The notes: a model not told the origin generated them from the letters alone. 64,000 nt of DNA from Agromyces mediolanus (GCF_014648575.1 NZ_BMRJ01000001.1:1074316-1138315); one strand, 5' to 3'; positions 52,478 through 61,048 are shown, counted from the stretch's first letter. Numbers and translations: made by a program.

Positions 52478-54702
52478 GCCGGGTCGAGCGAACCGGGCGG
52501 CCGGCGCCGACCGCGCGCAGCGGCCCGGCAGCGCCCCGCGAGACCTGGGGCGACGTCGTCAAGGGCGTGCTCATCGTGCTCGTCGTGTTCTGGCACGTCG
52601 TGATGAAGAGCTACCTCGAGGTCGACTGGCAGCTCGGCGTGCCGATCCCCGGTGCGTGGGGGCTGCTCGCCGACCTGATCTGGCCGTTCCTCATGCCGCT
52701 CTTCCTGCTCGTCTCCGGGACCTTCGCGGCGGCGGCGTTCACGCGGCCCTGGGCGGTCGTGCTGCGCACCCGGGTCGTGCGCTTCCTGTACCTCTACCTG
52801 CTCTGGTCGCTCATCCACACCGCGGCGCTCTGGGCGTTCCCCGACTTCCCGACGCTCGTGCCGCGGGGCGTCGCCGAGTTCGTGGAGGCCGTCACGATCA
52901 GCCCGCCGAACACCTGGTACCTCTTCGCGCTCGCGCTCTACTTCCTCGTGGCGAAGGGGCTCGCCCGGGTGTCGCCGTGGCTCGTCGTCGGGGCGGCCGC
53001 CGTGCTCTCGGTCGTCGTCGCGGCCGGCTACGTCGAGATCGTGAGCAACCGCGGCTCACTGCTCTACAACCTCACCTTCTTCCTGCTCGGGCTCCATCTC
53101 GCTCCGCACGTGCGCCGACTCGCGGGCCGGGTGCGGCCGGTGCCGCTCGCGCTCCTCGGGACGGGCTACCTCGCGGTGTTCGCGGCCATGCGGCTGACGG
53201 GCAGCGAGACGGTGCCCGGGGTCTGGCCCCTCGTCAGCCTCGTGGGGGTCGCGTTCGGCCTGGCCGCGGCGCCCGCCTTCGCCCGGATCCCGCTGCTCGG
53301 ACCCGGCGCCGCGTGGCTCGGGCGGCGGAGCCTCCCGGTCTACCTCCTGCACATGCCCCTGCTCGCCGTCGCCGACATCGTGCTCGCCGAGTGGCTCTCG
53401 CTCGCCTCGCGCCCCGTGCAGCTCGCGGCCGCCGTCGCGCTGCCGATCGCGGTGACCGCGGTGATCGTCGCGGCCTGCGTCGGGCTCGAGCGCGTGCTGG
53501 TCCGCGGCGGCGCCGGCTGGCTCTTCGAACTGCCCGGGCGGCGCGCGGATGCCTCGGCGAGGGGGGCCGCCGAGGCATCCGCTCCCCGCCCCGCGCCTCG
53601 ACCGTCCCGCGGGCCCGCCTGGCGCGCGGTCGTCGTCGTCGCGCTCGTCGTCGCGAGCGGCGTCGTCGCCGTCCGGGCGACCGCGATCCCCGGCTGCGAC
53701 GCGGATCCGCCGGTGCAGGCCGCGGCCGAGCCGGGGCGCGTGAGCATCGGCGCGGTCGGCGACGTGCTCATGCACGACGTCGGCCACGTGGTGCCCGCCG
53801 ACGGCGGTGCGGCGCACTTCGACGCCGTGCGGCCGTGGTTCACGCAGGACCTCGTCACCGGCAACCTGGAGCAGGTGATCGCGGACGACCCCGGCTACGA
53901 CAAGTGCGGCGGCGCTGCGGACTGCCTCGCCTTCCGCAGCGCCCCCGACACGGCCCGGACCCTCGACGGCTTCGATCTCATGAACCTCGCGAACAACCAC
54001 ACGGGCGACTTCGGCCCCGTCGGGTACGCCGACACCCGCGCGAACCTCGCGGCGAACGGCATTCGCTCGGTCGGCGATCGGAACGAGATCGCCTGCACCC
54101 GCATCGGCGACACGACGGTCGCGGTGATCGGCTTCGCCCCCTACCGGGACACGAACCGGGTCACCGACCTCCGGCACGCTCGGCGCCTCGTCGCCGCCGC
54201 GGCCGCGAGCGCCGATCTGGTCATCGTGCACGCGCACATGGGGGCGGAGGGGCCGGCGGCGAACGTCGTGACCCCCGGGCCCGAGGAGGCGTACGGCGAG
54301 CAGCGCGGCGACGTGGTCGCCTTCTCGCACGCGGTCGTCGACGCCGGCGCGGACCTCGTGATCGGGCACGGCCCGCACTCTCTGCGCGGGATGGAGTTCT
54401 ACCGGGGGCGGCTCATCGCGTACAGCCTCGGCAACTTCGGCGGCGGCGGCGTGTTCGGCGCCGAGCAGGCGACGAGGTACGGCGCGTACCTCGACGTGAC
54501 GCTCGAGGCCGACGGCCGCTTCGCCGGCGGGCGGGTGCGCTCGATCGACTTCGAGCAGGAGGGCGGCGTGCCGCGGCCGGATCCGGAGGGGACGGCGGCG
54601 CGGCTCGTGGCCGAGTTCGGGGCGCGCGACTTCCCGGAGCGCGCGGCGCGGATCGGGGCGGACGGCATCATCGCGCCGCCGGATCCCGAGCGCCCGCGCT
54701 GA
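52474..54702 (+). CDS. Membrane acyltransferase fused to a CapA-type metallophosphatase domain
   Basis: A 742-residue protein. Residues about 25-370 form an acyltransferase-3-type membrane domain with about ten helices (KGVLIVLVVFWHVVMKSYLE has the expected early His; LPVYLLHMPLL near the end). After an Ala/Pro linker and another helix (about 405-425), residues about 440-725 are a CapA/PGA-synthesis-type calcineurin-like domain (GDVLMHD, NLANNHTGDFG, HAHMGAEG, GHGPHSLRG, YSLGNF). The CapA part should lie outside the cell. VanT racemases carry a similar membrane domain; here it is a separate gene with an added domain. Function is unknown: wall or polymer modification is inferred. Confidence 0.8.
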   Translation: MSRVERTGRPAPTARSGPAAPRETWGDVVKGVLIVLVVFWHVVMKSYLEVDWQLGVPIPGAWGLLADLIWPFLMPLFLLVSGTFAAAAFTRPWAVVLRTRVVRFLYLYLLWSLIHTAALWAFPDFPTLVPRGVAEFVEAVTISPPNTWYLFALALYFLVAKGLARVSPWLVVGAAAVLSVVVAAGYVEIVSNRGSLLYNLTFFLLGLHLAPHVRRLAGRVRPVPLALLGTGYLAVFAAMRLTGSETVPGVWPLVSLVGVAFGLAAAPAFARIPLLGPGAAWLGRRSLPVYLLHMPLLAVADIVLAEWLSLASRPVQLAAAVALPIAVTAVIVAACVGLERVLVRGGAGWLFELPGRRADASARGAAEASAPRPAPRPSRGPAWRAVVVVALVVASGVVAVRATAIPGCDADPPVQAAAEPGRVSIGAVGDVLMHDVGHVVPADGGAAHFDAVRPWFTQDLVTGNLEQVIADDPGYDKCGGAADCLAFRSAPDTARTLDGFDLMNLANNHTGDFGPVGYADTRANLAANGIRSVGDRNEIACTRIGDTTVAVIGFAPYRDTNRVTDLRHARRLVAAAAASADLVIVHAHMGAEGPAANVVTPGPEEAYGEQRGDVVAFSHAVVDAGADLVIGHGPHSLRGMEFYRGRLIAYSLGNFGGGGVFGAEQATRYGAYLDVTLEADGRFAGGRVRSIDFEQEGGVPRPDPEGTAARLVAEFGARDFPERAARIGADGIIAPPDPERPR

Positions 54703-54741
54703 GGCCGATCGGCTCGGCGGAGCGTTCGAGTCGGCGGCCCC

Positions 54742-54747
54742 TAGGCT
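54742..54747 (+). promoter_or_regulatory. -10 element of a leaderless transcript
   Basis: TAGGCT 6 bp before the ATG of the GntR gene, with no ribosome site. Confidence 0.45.
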
Positions 54748-54753
54748 GAGGGC

Positions 54754-55476
54754 ATGGATGCGGTGCCCAGCGAACCCGGCTCGACCCTGCACACGCACGC
54801 CGTCGACAGCCAGCGCCGCGCCGCGGCCCTCGGCGACGGGAACCGGGTGCTGTCGCGCACGCAGAAGGTGTACGTGGCGCTGAGGGACGACATCGTCCGC
54901 ACCCGGCTCGCCCCCGGCGAGGTCGTGCTCGAGCCCGAGCTGGCCGCGCGGTTCGGGGTGTCGAAGACGCCGGTGCGCGAGGCCCTGCAGATCCTCGTCG
55001 TCGAGGGGCTCGTCGTGGCGCTTCCCCGCCGCGGGTACGTCGTCCGCCCGCTCGGCATCACCGAGGTGCGCGAGGTGCTCGATCTGCGGCTCATCATCGA
55101 ACCGCCGATGGCCGCGACGCGCTACGGCAGCGAGGCCTTCGTCGAGGAGCTCGGCTCGATCCTCGACGCGCAGCGCGGCGGCTCGGGCACGGCGGAGCTG
55201 ACCGATGCGGCGCGCGCGTTCCACGAGTGCATCCTCGGCGCGGCCCGCAACGCCCGGGCGAAGTCGCTCATGAGCGGCCTGTTCGACGAGACGACCAGGA
55301 GCCATCACCTGATCCCGGCGATCGACGCCCGCATCCACTCGGAAGTGGAGAACGACGGGCACCAGCAGGTCCTGGAGGCGATCCGCACCGGCGATCCGCA
55401 GGCCGCCGAAGCCGCCATGCGCCGTCACCTCGCCGAACTGCGCGAGTTCGTCCTCCAGGCGTTCCTCGAAGCCTGA
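54754..55476 (+). CDS. GntR-family regulator, FadR/FCD type
   Basis: A 240-residue regulator. The winged helix-turn-helix (residues about 35-100: VALRDDIVRTRLAPGEVVLEPELAARFGVSKTPVREALQILVVEGLVVALPRRGYVV) is followed by a helical FCD ligand domain with metal-binding type His residues (FHECILGAARNARAK, RRHLAELREF). It precedes a 2-hydroxyacid oxidase gene and likely controls it in response to an organic acid. An AT-rich set of AGATAT elements lies between the two genes. Confidence 0.9.
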   Translation: MDAVPSEPGSTLHTHAVDSQRRAAALGDGNRVLSRTQKVYVALRDDIVRTRLAPGEVVLEPELAARFGVSKTPVREALQILVVEGLVVALPRRGYVVRPLGITEVREVLDLRLIIEPPMAATRYGSEAFVEELGSILDAQRGGSGTAELTDAARAFHECILGAARNARAKSLMSGLFDETTRSHHLIPAIDARIHSEVENDGHQQVLEAIRTGDPQAAEAAMRRHLAELREFVLQAFLEA

Positions 55477-55515
55477 GCCCGGCCCGTCGACGGGCCGGTC
55501 AGTCGTGTCCATCTC

Positions 55516-55556
55516 AGATATATCTCAGAAATATCTCTATTGTGCGCAAGATATAT
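55516..55556. promoter_or_regulatory. AT-rich AGATAT/ATATCT operator cluster
   Basis: AGATATATCT (55516-55525) is a perfect palindrome; ATATCT (55531-55536) and AGATAT (55549-55554) form a second, spaced inverted repeat. The AT-rich composition is striking in this genome. Position between the GntR gene and the oxidase gene suggests the GntR binding site and promoter. Confidence 0.55.
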
Positions 55557-55630
55557 GACCGTTAGGGTGGTGCCGACACCGCGGTCGGCCCTTCGGCCTC
55601 GGTGGGAACCACCGAGAGGATCCTCGACTG

Positions 55631-56842
55631 TTGCGACGCCGCATCCGCACCTTCACCGAGCTGCTGAGCTTCGCTCCGCCGACGCTTCCCACCGAGGCGA
55701 AGCGCGTGGCGGCGGCGCGCAGCCTCGACGACCTCCGGCGGCTCGCGAAGCGACGCGTGCCCGGATTCGTCTTCGACTACGTCGAGGGCGCCGCAGTGAC
55801 CGAGCAGGCCGCACGCGATAACGAGTCGGCCTTCGCTCGGCGGAGGTTCGTGCCCTCCGTCACCGAGAGCGCGGCCGGCGCATCGCTCACCACCCGCCTG
55901 CTGGGGCGCGACCATTCGATGCCGATCGGCATCGCCCCGATCGGCCTCACCGCGCTCATGCGCGCGGCCGGCGAGACCGACGGCGTCCGAGCGGCCGCGA
56001 ACCGCGACGTGCCGTTCGTGCTCTCCACGATGGGCACGCGCAGCATCGAGCAGCTCGCCGACGCCGCACCCGCCGCACGGCGGTGGTTCCAGCTCTACCT
56101 GCGGCGCGATCGCGATGCCTCGCTCGCACTCATCGAGCGGGCCGCCGCGGCGGGCTTCGACGCCCTCGTGCTGACCGTCGACACCCGGGTGCCCGGACAG
56201 CGCTACCGCGACGACCGCAACCGGCTCTCGATGCCGCCGCGGCTGACGGTGCGCACCGCCGCCCAATCGGCGCTGCATCCCGCCTGGTCGCTCGATCTCC
56301 TGGCGCACGACGCGCCCGCCATGGCGAACTTCGGGCCCCGCTCCGGCAGCGTCACGGACGTCGTGAGCAGCATGTTCGATCCCGCGCTCTCCTTGGACGA
56401 CGTGCGCTGGCTGCGGGAGCACTGGAGCGGGCCGATCGTCGTCAAGGGCGTGCTCTCCGCCGTCGACGCCGAGCGCTTCGTCGACGCCGGCGCGGACGCC
56501 ATCTGGGTCTCCAACCACGGCGGTCGCCAGCTCGACCGCGCGATCTCGCCCGTCGAGGTCGTCGGCGCGGTGCGCGCCGCCGTCGGCGACGACGTGCCGG
56601 TCCTGCTCGACTCCGGCATCCGCAGCGGGCTCGACGTCGTCGCCGCGATCGCGTGCGGAGCCGACTTCGTGTTCCTCGGCCGCGGCTACATGTACGGCCT
56701 CATGGCGGGCGGCCGGATCGGGGTCGAGCGGGCGCTCGACCTCGTGGCGGGCGAGACCCTGTCGACGATGCAGCTGCTCGGCGTGCGAACGACCGCCGAG
56801 CTGCGCGGCCGGGGAGCCGCGCTCCTCGCGCCGACCGGATAA
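55631..56842 (+). CDS. FMN-dependent alpha-hydroxyacid oxidase/dehydrogenase (lactate/mandelate type)
   Basis: A 403-residue TIM-barrel flavoenzyme. FDYVEGAAVTEQA, GIAPIGLTALMRA, STMGTRSIEQL, WFQLYLRRD, VLTVDTRVPGQRYRDDRN, VVKGVLSAVDA, VSNHGGRQLDRAISPVEV (active His) and DSGIRSGLDVVAAIACGADFVFLGRGYMYG are all family motifs. It oxidises L-lactate or a similar 2-hydroxyacid. The start is TTG 55631. The MHS symporter 42 bp downstream probably imports its substrate. Confidence 0.88.
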   Translation: MRRRIRTFTELLSFAPPTLPTEAKRVAAARSLDDLRRLAKRRVPGFVFDYVEGAAVTEQAARDNESAFARRRFVPSVTESAAGASLTTRLLGRDHSMPIGIAPIGLTALMRAAGETDGVRAAANRDVPFVLSTMGTRSIEQLADAAPAARRWFQLYLRRDRDASLALIERAAAAGFDALVLTVDTRVPGQRYRDDRNRLSMPPRLTVRTAAQSALHPAWSLDLLAHDAPAMANFGPRSGSVTDVVSSMFDPALSLDDVRWLREHWSGPIVVKGVLSAVDAERFVDAGADAIWVSNHGGRQLDRAISPVEVVGAVRAAVGDDVPVLLDSGIRSGLDVVAAIACGADFVFLGRGYMYGLMAGGRIGVERALDLVAGETLSTMQLLGVRTTAELRGRGAALLAPTG

Positions 56843-56884
56843 GTACGACCGAGCCGGCACTTTTCAATGACGAAAGGACACCCC

Positions 56885-58237
56885 ATGGCCAACGAACCGC
56901 AACGCACCATGACCCCGCAGGCGAGGCGGGCGATCGCCGCGGCCTACTTTGGCACGCTCATCGAGTGGTACGACTATGCGCTCTACGGCGCGGCCGCGGG
57001 CCTCGTGATCGGCCCGCTCTTCTTTCCCGACGTCATCCCGGCCTCCGCCTCGATGCTCGCCTTCGCGACCTTCGCCGTGGGCTTCGTGGTGCGGCCGCTC
57101 GGCGGCCTCATCATCTCCCACCTCGGCGACCGCGTCGGCCGGAAGCCCGCGATGATCCTGACCATCGTGCTCATGGGCGTCGCGACCGTCGGCATCGGGC
57201 TGCTGCCGACCGCCGAGGCGATCGGGCTGGCGGCGCCCATCCTGCTGATCCTGTTCCGCTTCGTGCAGGGCTTCGGCGCCGGGGCGGAGCTCGCCGGCGC
57301 ACTCACGCTCGTCGCCGAGTACGCCCCCGAGCGGCGGCGCGGGCGGGTCATCGGACTGGTCACCTCGGGCGCCCCGGGCGGCGCGTTCCTCGCGACGCTG
57401 GCCTTCACCTTCGCCTCGATGCTCCCGGGCGACGTGCTGCTCGGCTGGGCCTGGCGCATCCCGTTCCTCGTCTCCGCCGTGCTCTTCGTGCTCGCGCTGT
57501 GGATCCGGCGCCGCCTCGAGGAGACGCCCGAGTACCGGGAGGCGGTGGCGAACGCGGAGCAGACCGCGACGAAGGTGCCGTTGGCGGAGCTGTTCCGCCG
57601 CAGCCCGCGCGAGCTCGTGGTCGGCTTCTTCAGCGTGTGCGGGCACAACGTCACGAACTACGTGCTGAGCGCCTTCGCGCTCAGCTACCTCACGCTGACG
57701 GTCGGGATGCCGCGCGTCGAGGCGCTGATCGCCGTGCTGGTCTCCTCGCTGCTCACCGCGTTCGCGCCGGTGCTCGGCGGGATGGCGGTCGACCGCTTCG
57801 GCGCCAAGCGGGTGCTCGTCTTCGGTTCGGTCGCCGGGATCGTCCTCACCTACCCGGTCTTCCTGTCCCTGCAGTCGGGCGACCCGGTGCTGGCGGCCCT
57901 CGGCATGACGGCGCTCGGCGTCGTCGCGGTGGGCGCCACCGCGGCCTCCACCGGCACCTTCCTCACCAACCTCTTCCCGACCCGGTACCGCTTCACGGGC
58001 GTCGCGACGGCCCGCGAGCTCAACGGAGCCCTGGTCGCGGGGCCGACGCCGCTCATCGCGACCGCGCTCGTCGCGGCCGCCGGCGGCGGGCTCTGGCTCG
58101 TCGTGCTGTTCGTCATCGCCGCCTGCCTCGTGTCGCTGCTCGCCGTCGTCGCGACGCCGAAGCGCATCGGCGATCTGCAGCCCGAGGAGGCCGCAGACCC
58201 GTCGCGGCTCGCGCCGGCCGAGCGGGTGTCGGACTAG
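56885..58237 (+). CDS. MHS-family (metabolite:H+ symporter) MFS transporter
   Basis: A 450-residue MFS protein with twelve helices. The MHS signatures are AAAYFGTLIEWYDYALYGAAAGLVI near the start, RPLGGLIISHLGDRVGRKPAM and RFVQGFGAGAELAGALTLVAEY. Relatives import dicarboxylates, shikimate, proline/betaine or similar acids. The ATG at 56885 sits after GAAAGGACACCCC; an upstream ATG would place that ribosome site inside the gene. Likely co-transcribed with the hydroxyacid oxidase. It ends with a 4-bp overlap to the convergent LysR gene. Confidence 0.88.
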   Translation: MANEPQRTMTPQARRAIAAAYFGTLIEWYDYALYGAAAGLVIGPLFFPDVIPASASMLAFATFAVGFVVRPLGGLIISHLGDRVGRKPAMILTIVLMGVATVGIGLLPTAEAIGLAAPILLILFRFVQGFGAGAELAGALTLVAEYAPERRRGRVIGLVTSGAPGGAFLATLAFTFASMLPGDVLLGWAWRIPFLVSAVLFVLALWIRRRLEETPEYREAVANAEQTATKVPLAELFRRSPRELVVGFFSVCGHNVTNYVLSAFALSYLTLTVGMPRVEALIAVLVSSLLTAFAPVLGGMAVDRFGAKRVLVFGSVAGIVLTYPVFLSLQSGDPVLAALGMTALGVVAVGATAASTGTFLTNLFPTRYRFTGVATARELNGALVAGPTPLIATALVAAAGGGLWLVVLFVIAACLVSLLAVVATPKRIGDLQPEEAADPSRLAPAERVSD

Positions 58238-59139
58238 GCGCTCGCCGCCGGGGCATCCACGTTCGCGACGTCGTCGACGGTCTGCAGCCAGTCGCCGTAC
58301 TCCGCGACCCAGCGTTCGATGAGCCCGGCGGCGTAGTGGCTGGCGTCCCAGCCCGCGTAGAGCGACATGCGCACCTGGTGGCCGTCGCGCATGACGCGCA
58401 CGGGATGCAGGCCGAACACGGCCTCGTTGGTGAGCACGGCGGCGCCCCGACCGGCGGCGGCGAGGCCCTGCGCCATGAACGAGGAGCTCAGCTCGGTGGC
58501 GTCGGGCAGGGCGAGCCCCGACTCCGCGAGCGCGTCGTCGAAGACCATCCGGGCCTGATTCGTGCGGTCCATCAGGATCAGCGGATGGCGCACGAGCTCG
58601 GCGACCTCGACGTCGGGCCGGCCGTGCAGCGGATGCCCCGGGGCGACCTGCGCGGTGATGCCGATCGGGGAGAGCCGGTGCCCCGCCCAGTCCGCGGGCG
58701 GCGGCACCGTCGAGACGCCGAAGTCCGCGCCGAGCGCGACGGTGCGTTCGAACACGAGGCTCGGCTCGCACTCGATCGCGTCGATGACGGGATGTCTCGC
58801 GCCGTGCGCTGCGGCGAAGGGCGCCAGGGTCCGCAGGATCGTGGCGAACGGCGCGACGGCGACGAGCCGGGTCTCGAGCGGGTGCTCGAGACCGACCGCG
58901 TTGCGGGCCATCTGCTCGCGGCGCACGAGGTCCCGCCCGACTCCGAGGAAGCGCCGACCCGCCTGGGTGAGCCGGAGCGCTCCGTGGCCGCGCTCGAAGA
59001 GCTCGACGCCGAGCTCCTGCTCGAGCGCGCGCAGCTGCCGGGACACCGCGGGCTGCGAGATCCGCACCTGGCGGGCGCCCTCGGTGATCGACCCCGCCTC
59101 GGCGACGGCGAGGAAGTACTTCACGACGCGGAGCTCCAT
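58234..59139 (-). CDS. LysR-family regulator
   Basis: A 301-residue LTTR. The helix-turn-helix is MELRVVKYFLAVAEAGSITEGARQVRISQPAVSRQLRALEQELGVELFERG; the rest is an effector domain of normal size. The start at 59139 was chosen because it gives the standard LysR N-terminus and has GGAGG upstream. An ATGCCT-CCA-AGGCAT palindrome overlaps this leader, and a similar site lies before the second MHS gene, suggesting autoregulation plus control of that gene. Confidence 0.9.
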   Translation of the reverse strand: MELRVVKYFLAVAEAGSITEGARQVRISQPAVSRQLRALEQELGVELFERGHGALRLTQAGRRFLGVGRDLVRREQMARNAVGLEHPLETRLVAVAPFATILRTLAPFAAAHGARHPVIDAIECEPSLVFERTVALGADFGVSTVPPPADWAGHRLSPIGITAQVAPGHPLHGRPDVEVAELVRHPLILMDRTNQARMVFDDALAESGLALPDATELSSSFMAQGLAAAGRGAAVLTNEAVFGLHPVRVMRDGHQVRMSLYAGWDASHYAAGLIERWVAEYGDWLQTVDDVANVDAPAASA

Positions 59140-59141
59140 CG

Positions 59142-59156
59142 ATGCCTCCAAGGCAT
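59142..59156. promoter_or_regulatory. LysR-type box at the regulator's own start
   Basis: ATGCCT-CCA-AGGCAT is a perfect inverted repeat and contains T-N11-A. It overlaps the ribosome site of the LysR gene, so binding there could block expression. GCATGCCAC also repeats at 59153 and 59185. Confidence 0.5.
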
Positions 59157-59208
59157 GCCACAGACCGTTTGGGGATGTCGAAAGCATGCCACGAGTGAGG
59201 CAGCCCGC

Positions 59209-59538
59209 TCAGTTGAACAGCGGGTACGGCCCCAGCAGTAGGCCCACGAGCAGTTCCGCGACGGCGGCCGCGCCGAGTGCGACGGCGGCCCCGGCGAGGG
59301 CCGGGCGGGCGAGTCGCCGGACCAGGACGACGCTGCCGCCGGCGATCGCCGCCGCCGCGAGGAGGCCCGCGAGCGCGAACTGGGCCACGTGCGCGATCGG
59401 GGCGAACTGCACGAGGGACACGACGGTGAAGGAGCCGCCCCAGTACAGCGAGGAGAGGATGAGGCGGAAGCCGAGCACGACGAGGAGCGCGAGCAGGCCG
59501 GCGGCGAACGAGAGCGGAGCGAGGGGCGAGCGGGTCAT
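59209..59538 (-). CDS. Small membrane protein of unknown function
   Basis: A 109-residue protein with three predicted membrane helices (PLSFAAGLLALLVVLGFRLIL, AQFALAGLLAAAAIAGG, GAAVALGAAAVAELLVGLLLG). No family recognised. TACGGT 6 bp before the ATG at 59538 suggests a leaderless message. It lies between the LysR gene and the second MHS gene; no functional link is shown. Confidence 0.6.
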   Translation of the reverse strand: MTRSPLAPLSFAAGLLALLVVLGFRLILSSLYWGGSFTVVSLVQFAPIAHVAQFALAGLLAAAAIAGGSVVLVRRLARPALAGAAVALGAAAVAELLVGLLLGPYPLFN

Positions 59539-59544
59539 GGCTGG

Positions 59545-59550
59545 ACCGTA
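59545..59550 (-). promoter_or_regulatory. -10 element of a leaderless transcript
   Basis: TACGGT in coding orientation, 6 bp before the ATG at 59538. Confidence 0.45.
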
Positions 59551-59590
59551 GTGGGCGGCCCTGCCCCGGCGACTCCGCCATCCACAGGCC

Positions 59591-59605
59591 ATGCCGCTGA
59601 GGCAT
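59591..59605. promoter_or_regulatory. LysR-type box before the second MHS gene
   Basis: ATGCC-GCTGA-GGCAT, a palindrome with T-N11-A, 109 bp before the MHS start. It shares ATGCC/GGCAT arms with the site at 59142-59156, pointing to the nearby LysR protein as regulator. Confidence 0.5.
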
Positions 59606-59713
59606 GAAAACAGTGCAGATTCGGTATTCGACAGCATGATGCGGCCGCGCGCAGAATGGGGCGATCCCGGGACATCCACCTCGTCAGCACCCATCCCCCG
59701 CAACGGAGCACCC

Positions 59714-61048
59714 ATGGCACAGACCGAGACGCGCCCCAGCGCCCGCACCTCCCCCGAACGGCAGGGCCGCACCGCCCGCATCGCCGCCTTCCTCGGCACC
59801 ACCGTCGAGTGGTACGACTTCTACATCTACGGCACCGCCGCCGCCCTCGCCTTCGGCCCCGTGTTCTTCCCGAACGTGGATGCCTCGACCGCCATCCTCG
59901 CCTCCTTCGCCACCTTCTGGGCCGGCTTCCTCGCCCGCCCGATCGGCGGCATGGTCTTCGGCCACCTCGGCGACAAGTTCGGCCGCAAGAACACCCTCGT
60001 CGCCACCCTGCTGATCATGGGCGTCGCGACCTTCTGCATCGGCATCCTCCCCGGCTACGCGACCATCGGCGTCGCCGCGCCCGTGCTGCTCACCCTGCTG
60101 CGCGCCCTGCAGGGCTTCGCCGTCGGCGGCGAGTGGGGCGGCGCCGTGCTGCTCGCCGCCGAGTCGGGGCCGAAGTCGAAGGCCGTGCGCGGCGGCATGT
60201 TCGTGCAGCAGGGCTCGCCCGCCGGCAACATCCTCGCCACGACCGCCTTCGCGCTCGCCGCGTTCCTGCCCGACGAGGCGTTCCTCGCGTGGGGCTGGCG
60301 GATGCCGTTCCTGCTCTCCGCCCTGCTCGTCGTCATCGGCCTCGTCATCCGCCTCCGCCTCGAGGAGCCCGAGGAGTTCGCCCAGACGAAGGCCGCCGCC
60401 GAGACCGTGAAGGTGCCCCTCTTCGAACTGCTGAAGCACCACTGGAAGGCCGTCGTCGCCGCCGTCTTCGCGAGCGGCCTCGGCATCGGCATGGCGTACT
60501 TCGTGAGCACCTTCATGCTCTCCTACGCCACCACCACCCTCGGTGTCGACCGCCAGGTGATGCTGAACATCCTGCTCGTGGGCGCGGTGATCCAGTTCGT
60601 CTGGCAGCCGATCGGCACCCGCATCGCCGAGCGGGTCGGCACGACGAAGTTCATGATCTGGAGTCTCGCCGCGAGCGCCGTGCTCGCCGTGCCGCTCTTC
60701 CTCCTCGTCACGACCGGCGAGCCCTGGCTCATCCTGCTCGGCATCGGCATGTCGATGATCGCCGGCACCGGCTACTACGCGGTGCTCGCGGGCTTCCTCG
60801 CGCAGGCCTTCCCCGTCGAGGTGCGGTACAGCGGCGTCTCGCTCTCCTACCAGCTCTGCTCCACCCTGATCGGCGGCACGACGCCGCTGCTCGCCCAGCT
60901 GTTCCTGAACCTCGGCGGCGGGCACTGGGGCGGCGTGGCCGGCTTCTTCATCGCCCTCATCGTCATCACCGTCGCCGGCGTGCTCGCGCTCGCCGCGATC
61001 ACCGGATTCTCCGCGGCGCGCGAGCGCGAGCTGCGGAACGCGGAGTAA
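59714..61048 (+). CDS. MHS-family MFS transporter
   Basis: A 444-residue twelve-helix symporter of the metabolite:H+ class: AAFLGTTVEWYDFYIYGTAAALAFG, RPIGGMVFGHLGDKFGRKNTL, RALQGFAVGGEWGGAVLLAAE and EVRYSGVSLSYQL are typical. It is followed after 16 bp by a YtcJ-type amidohydrolase, so it likely imports that enzyme's amide- or carboxylate-type substrate. A LysR box lies upstream. Confidence 0.88.
   Translation: MAQTETRPSARTSPERQGRTARIAAFLGTTVEWYDFYIYGTAAALAFGPVFFPNVDASTAILASFATFWAGFLARPIGGMVFGHLGDKFGRKNTLVATLLIMGVATFCIGILPGYATIGVAAPVLLTLLRALQGFAVGGEWGGAVLLAAESGPKSKAVRGGMFVQQGSPAGNILATTAFALAAFLPDEAFLAWGWRMPFLLSALLVVIGLVIRLRLEEPEEFAQTKAAAETVKVPLFELLKHHWKAVVAAVFASGLGIGMAYFVSTFMLSYATTTLGVDRQVMLNILLVGAVIQFVWQPIGTRIAERVGTTKFMIWSLAASAVLAVPLFLLVTTGEPWLILLGIGMSMIAGTGYYAVLAGFLAQAFPVEVRYSGVSLSYQLCSTLIGGTTPLLAQLFLNLGGGHWGGVAGFFIALIVITVAGVLALAAITGFSAARERELRNAE

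Noticed and set aside
50207-54702. Calling the locus vancomycin resistance outright
   Set aside because: No vanX, vanY, vanH, vanR or vanS relatives are present, and ligase specificity cannot be decided by eye; kept as a comparison only.
56864-59605. 900-codon minus-strand frame across the MHS and LysR genes
   Set aside because: Arg/Asp/His-rich shadow; clear family proteins occupy the region in other frames.
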